Below are positions 5,240 through 8,029 of a stretch of 8,029 nt of DNA, piece after piece (position 1 is the first letter of the stretch; every line of letters starts with the position of its first letter). The stretch covers positions 1 to 8,029 of the forward strand of contig DVHY01000063.1 in the NCBI GenBank assembly GCA_018711755.1. Reading direction: 5' to 3'. The notes under the pieces were generated by a model. That model made no database searches. It saw nothing but the letters and a program-made list of their open reading frames with translations, and was not told the origin of the DNA. Made by a program: the position numbers and the translations under genes. Source of the DNA: Candidatus Limivicinus faecipullorum (GTDB lineage Bacteria; Bacillota; Clostridia; Oscillospirales; Oscillospiraceae).

Positions 5240-5941
5240 ATGTTGACAATAAGCGGTTTCCAGAAAGCTCTGGAATATTGGCAGCTCTTTCTACAGGGCG
5301 TAGTCTGCACGGTATCCCTGTCGGCTCTGACGGTGGTGCTGGGCTTTATCCTTGCCCTGGTGCTGGCCACCTGCCGCATGGGCCGTTCAAGAATACTCAG
5401 AGCCGTCTCCACGGCTTACGTGGAACTTTTCCGGGCCACGCCTATGGTGGTGCAGGTGTTCATCATTTTCTACGTGGTGTTTGACGGCATAAAGGTTCTG
5501 CCCGGCTTCAAGCTCTTCGGCTTTATCCGTTTCGAGCGTTTCTTCCCGGCCGTAGTTGCCCTGGCTCTCAACTCCGGCGCCTATCTGTCGGAGATAATCC
5601 GCTCCGGCATCCAGTCAATCGACGGCGGCCAGACTGAGGCTGCCCGTTCCCTGGGCCTGTCCTCCTGGAAAACCATGCGCTTCATCGTGCTTCCTCAGGC
5701 TATAAAGAATATACTCCCCGCCATTGCCAATGAATTTGTCACCATCATCAAGGAATCCGCCATATGCTACACCATCGGCGTGCAGGACATCATGTCGGCG
5801 GTGAACGCGGTAAAGGGCGCTACATACAAAATGGGCGAGGCGCTGATAATTGCCACCGTCCTGTACTTCTGCCTTACCTTCCCCACCAGCAAGATAATAG
5901 CACATTTTGAAAGGAAGATGAGCCGTGGCGATAAGCGATAA
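5240..5941 (+). CDS. Amino-acid ABC transporter permease (HisM/GlnP type)
   Basis: This is the membrane subunit of a polar-amino-acid importer, 233 residues. ATG 5240 follows AAAGGAG (5225-5231) by 8 bases. A longer frame starting at 5180 would begin inside the stem-loop region and has no ribosome site, so it was rejected. Hydrophobic segments lie near 20-44, 68-82, 102-120, about 158-180 and 199-220, giving about five spans. The family motif ELFRATPMVVQ is at 62-72, and the EAA loop that docks the ATPase (EAARSLGLSSWKTMRFIVLPQA) is at 133-154. As only one permease gene is present, the channel is presumably a homodimer. The end overlaps the ATPase start by 17 bases, implying coupled translation. 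Confidence 0.93.
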   Translation: MLTISGFQKALEYWQLFLQGVVCTVSLSALTVVLGFILALVLATCRMGRSRILRAVSTAYVELFRATPMVVQVFIIFYVVFDGIKVLPGFKLFGFIRFERFFPAVVALALNSGAYLSEIIRSGIQSIDGGQTEAARSLGLSSWKTMRFIVLPQAIKNILPAIANEFVTIIKESAICYTIGVQDIMSAVNAVKGATYKMGEALIIATVLYFCLTFPTSKIIAHFERKMSRGDKR

Positions 5942-6689
5942 ACTTATACAGGTCAAGGACCTGAAGAAATACTACAACAAGGGCGCCATAAAGGCCCTGG
6001 ACGGGGTGAGCGTGGACATAAATAAGGGAGACGTGATGGTGGTCATCGGCCCCTCCGGCTCCGGCAAGTCCACCCTGCTGCGCTCCCTGAATCTGCTGGA
6101 GCAGCCAACCTCCGGCAGCATCATCTTTGAGGGCGTGGACATCACCAGGAAGAAAGGCCCCGACGGGAAGAAGCTGGATATAGACAAGCACCGGCAGAAG
6201 ATGGGCATGGTGTTCCAGCACTTTAACCTCTTCCCCCATATGACCGTCATGCAGAACATGTGCATAGCTCCCGTCCAGGTCAAGGGCAGCAGCCAGGAGG
6301 CGGCTGAGAAAAAGGCCATGGAGCTTCTGGCCCGGGTTGGCCTGGCAGACCGGGCCGACGCCTATCCCATACAGCTCTCCGGCGGCCAGAAGCAGCGTGT
6401 GGCCATAGTCCGGGCCCTGGCCATGGAGCCGGACGTGATGCTCTTTGACGAGCCCACCTCCGCCCTGGACCCGGAAATGGTGGGCGAGGTGCTGGACGTT
6501 ATGAAGGAGCTGGCCCGGGAGGGCATGACCATGGTGGTGGTCACCCACGAGATGGGCTTTGCCCGGGAGGTGGGCAACCGGGTCCTCTTCATGGCCGACG
6601 GGAAGCTGCTGGAAGAGGGCAGCCCCGACGATATATTCAACCATCCCCAGAACCCCAGGCTCCAGGACTTCCTGTCCAAGGTATTGTAA
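5925..6689 (+). CDS. Amino-acid ABC transporter ATP-binding protein (GlnQ/HisP type)
   Basis: This 254-residue cytoplasmic ATPase drives the importer. The GTG start is supported by AAGGAAG (5911-5917) 7 bases upstream and by the 17-base overlap with the permease gene; no ATG is available before the core domain. Motifs are complete: Walker A GPSGSGKST 42-50, Q-loop Q98 (MVFQHFNLFPHMTV), signature LSGGQKQR 151-158, Walker B VMLFDEP 171-177, D-loop SALD 179-182 and switch H208 (VTHEMGFAREV). The sequence is that of the PAAT family. An insert at about 75-87 (RKKGPDGKKLDID) is common in this family. TAA at 6687-6689 lies 9 bases before the M20 gene. Confidence 0.95.
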   Translation: MAISDKLIQVKDLKKYYNKGAIKALDGVSVDINKGDVMVVIGPSGSGKSTLLRSLNLLEQPTSGSIIFEGVDITRKKGPDGKKLDIDKHRQKMGMVFQHFNLFPHMTVMQNMCIAPVQVKGSSQEAAEKKAMELLARVGLADRADAYPIQLSGGQKQRVAIVRALAMEPDVMLFDEPTSALDPEMVGEVLDVMKELAREGMTMVVVTHEMGFAREVGNRVLFMADGKLLEEGSPDDIFNHPQNPRLQDFLSKVL

Positions 6690-6698
6690 GGTATCATA

Positions 6699-8029
6699 AT
6701 GACTACAGAGAAACAGAACGCACAGAAATATATAGATTCAAAGGCGGAATTTTTCCGCAATGTGGCGGACAGCATCTGGGAAAAGCCGGAGCTGTCCCTG
6801 AAGGAGTTCTCAGCCACGGAGATATACTGCCGGGCTCTCCGGGAGCTGGGCTTTACCGTGACGGAAAAGCTCTGCGGCATAGACACCGCCTTCTGCGGCA
6901 GCTACGGCAGCGGCCGCCCGGTGATAGGTATACTGGGCGAGTACGACGCCCTCTCGGGGCTGAGCCAGCAGGCCTGCTGCACCAGTCCCCAGCCTCTGGA
7001 GGAGGGGGGCAGCGGCCACGGCTGCGGCCACAATCTCCTGGGGGCCGGCTCCCTGGCCGCCGCAGCGGCCATAAAGGACTACCTGGAGAAGAAGGGCGGC
7101 AGCGGCACCGTCATATTCTACGGCTGCCCCGGGGAAGAAGGGGGCAGCGGCAAGGCCTTCATGGCCCGGGAAGGGCTTTGGAAAGAGCTGGACGCCGCTC
7201 TCAGCTGGCACCCCGCCGACGTGAACCAGGTGCGCACCGGCACCAACAACTCCTGCATCCAGGTGCTCTACAAGTTCTCCGGAGTGGCGGCCCACGCCGC
7301 CGGTGACCCCTATAACGGCCGCAGCGCCCTGGACGCCGTGGAGCTGATGAACATGGGCGTTCAGTTTTTGCGGGAACATACCACCGACGACTGCCGCATC
7401 CACTACGCCATTATTGACGCCGGGGGCATCTCCCCCAACGTGGTCCAGGCCAAGGCCAGTGTGCTGTACATGGTCAGGGCCAACAAGGTGGCCGACTCCG
7501 TGAAGCTCCAGGCCCGGGTGGACAAGATAGCCCAAGGGGCGGCGCTGATGACGGAAACCAGCTTTGAGCGGGTGTTCATCGACGGCACCTCCGAGCTGCT
7601 GCCCAACTACACCATAGAGAAAATGCTCCACGAGAACATGGAGCTGGTGGGCGTGCCGGAGTATGACGAGAAAGACCTGGCCTTTGCCAGGGCTTTGAAG
7701 GAGAGCTATCCCCCGGAGACTACAGTCCCCGGCATAGGGGCCAAGAGCGACGAGAAGATAGCCCGAAAGGTGCTGGAGCTGACGGAAAATCTCAGCAAGC
7801 CCATCAACGACTTCATCATGCCCATGTATTCCGGCAACGACTTCGTCCCCGGCAGCACCGACGTGGGGGATGTGAGCTGGCTCACCCCCACCTCTCAGAT
7901 AGACGCCGTGACCTGGCCGGCGGGCATACCCCACCACTCCTGGCAGGTGGTGTCCTGCGGCAAAAGCGGCATAGGCTACAAGGGCATGCTCATGGCCGCC
8001 AAGGTTTTGGCCTGCACCGCCATCGAGCT
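6699..8029 (+). CDS. AbgB-like M20-family metal-dependent amidohydrolase (3' end cut off)
   Basis: The frame opens at ATG 6699 after AAGG (6688-6691) and stays open to the window edge, giving 443 codons. Relatives are about 470-480 residues, so only a short tail should be missing. The sequence resembles AbgB, a subunit of p-aminobenzoyl-glutamate hydrolase. Landmarks are GEYDALSGLSQQACC (80-94), metal-site GHGCGHN (106-112, C109 and H111), YGCPGEEGGSGKAF with the catalytic-base region E146/E147, SWHPADVN (169-176, H171), GVAAHAAGDPYNGRSALDAV (195-214, the dimerisation-domain segment), STDVGDVSW (386-394) and PHHSWQ (411-416), which probably supplies a final metal ligand. These enzymes remove an acyl or aryl group from an amino acid. 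No AbgA partner is seen within the window. The 9-base gap to the ATPase gene places it in the transporter operon, so the imported ligand is probably its substrate. Confidence 0.92.
   Translation, partial: MTTEKQNAQKYIDSKAEFFRNVADSIWEKPELSLKEFSATEIYCRALRELGFTVTEKLCGIDTAFCGSYGSGRPVIGILGEYDALSGLSQQACCTSPQPLEEGGSGHGCGHNLLGAGSLAAAAAIKDYLEKKGGSGTVIFYGCPGEEGGSGKAFMAREGLWKELDAALSWHPADVNQVRTGTNNSCIQVLYKFSGVAAHAAGDPYNGRSALDAVELMNMGVQFLREHTTDDCRIHYAIIDAGGISPNVVQAKASVLYMVRANKVADSVKLQARVDKIAQGAALMTETSFERVFIDGTSELLPNYTIEKMLHENMELVGVPEYDEKDLAFARALKESYPPETTVPGIGAKSDEKIARKVLELTENLSKPINDFIMPMYSGNDFVPGSTDVGDVSWLTPTSQIDAVTWPAGIPHHSWQVVSCGKSGIGYKGMLMAAKVLACTAIE

Noticed and set aside
5243..5248. TTGACA as an internal promoter -35 box
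   Set aside because: It is codons 2 and 3 of the permease gene, and no acceptable -10 sequence lies 16-18 bases downstream.
6810..7937. Long open frame on the - strand across the M20 gene
   Set aside because: Its product is a His/Gly/Val-rich shadow sequence without domains, while the + strand frame carries the complete set of AbgB-like motifs.

Overview
The window looks like a chromosomal segment from a fairly GC-rich member of the Clostridia, most likely a gut Oscillospiraceae-type bacterium (inference, no database search). The reasons are strong AGGAGG-type ribosome binding sites, Gram-positive style intrinsic terminators, a clostridial lipoprotein signal with an LCACG lipobox, and a codon style mixing very GC-rich codons with frequent ATA for isoleucine. 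All genes are on the + strand. I see no phage, transposase, CRISPR, tRNA or rRNA.

Region 1 (20-2316) is a two-gene unit. It holds an unrecognised 175-residue soluble protein followed 41 bases later by a CstA-family carbon-starvation/pyruvate-or-peptide transporter. Its promoter lies upstream of the window.

Region 2 (2317-2690) has no gene. It opens with a UUCG-tetraloop terminator for cstA and closes with a second perfect-stem terminator. Five further hairpins are packed between them. This is the most unusual piece of DNA in the window and looks like a repetitive palindromic element or a structured RNA.

Region 3 (2635-3979) is a small unit with its own promoter. It encodes a TatD-family metal-dependent hydrolase and, 2 bases later, a SprT-like zinc metalloprotease-fold protein with a C-terminal zinc ribbon.

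Region 4 (3980-4200) is a regulatory region. It has three TGAATATTCA-like palindromes at an exact 19-bp period, then A/T tracts, then a near-consensus extended -10 promoter, then a hairpin at the start of the transcript.

Region 5 (4201-8029, running off the end) is a polar-amino-acid-type ABC importer: lipoprotein binding protein, permease, ATPase. It is followed immediately by an AbgB-like M20 amidohydrolase. A GC-rich hairpin without a U-run separates the binding-protein gene from the permease gene. The layout suggests import of an acylated or peptide-like amino acid that is hydrolysed in the cytoplasm. The binding-protein and cstA genes show codon bias typical of highly expressed genes, unlike tatD and the M20 gene. 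Every gene belongs to a known family except the first. The novelty, if any, is in the intergenic structures and the gene pairings.
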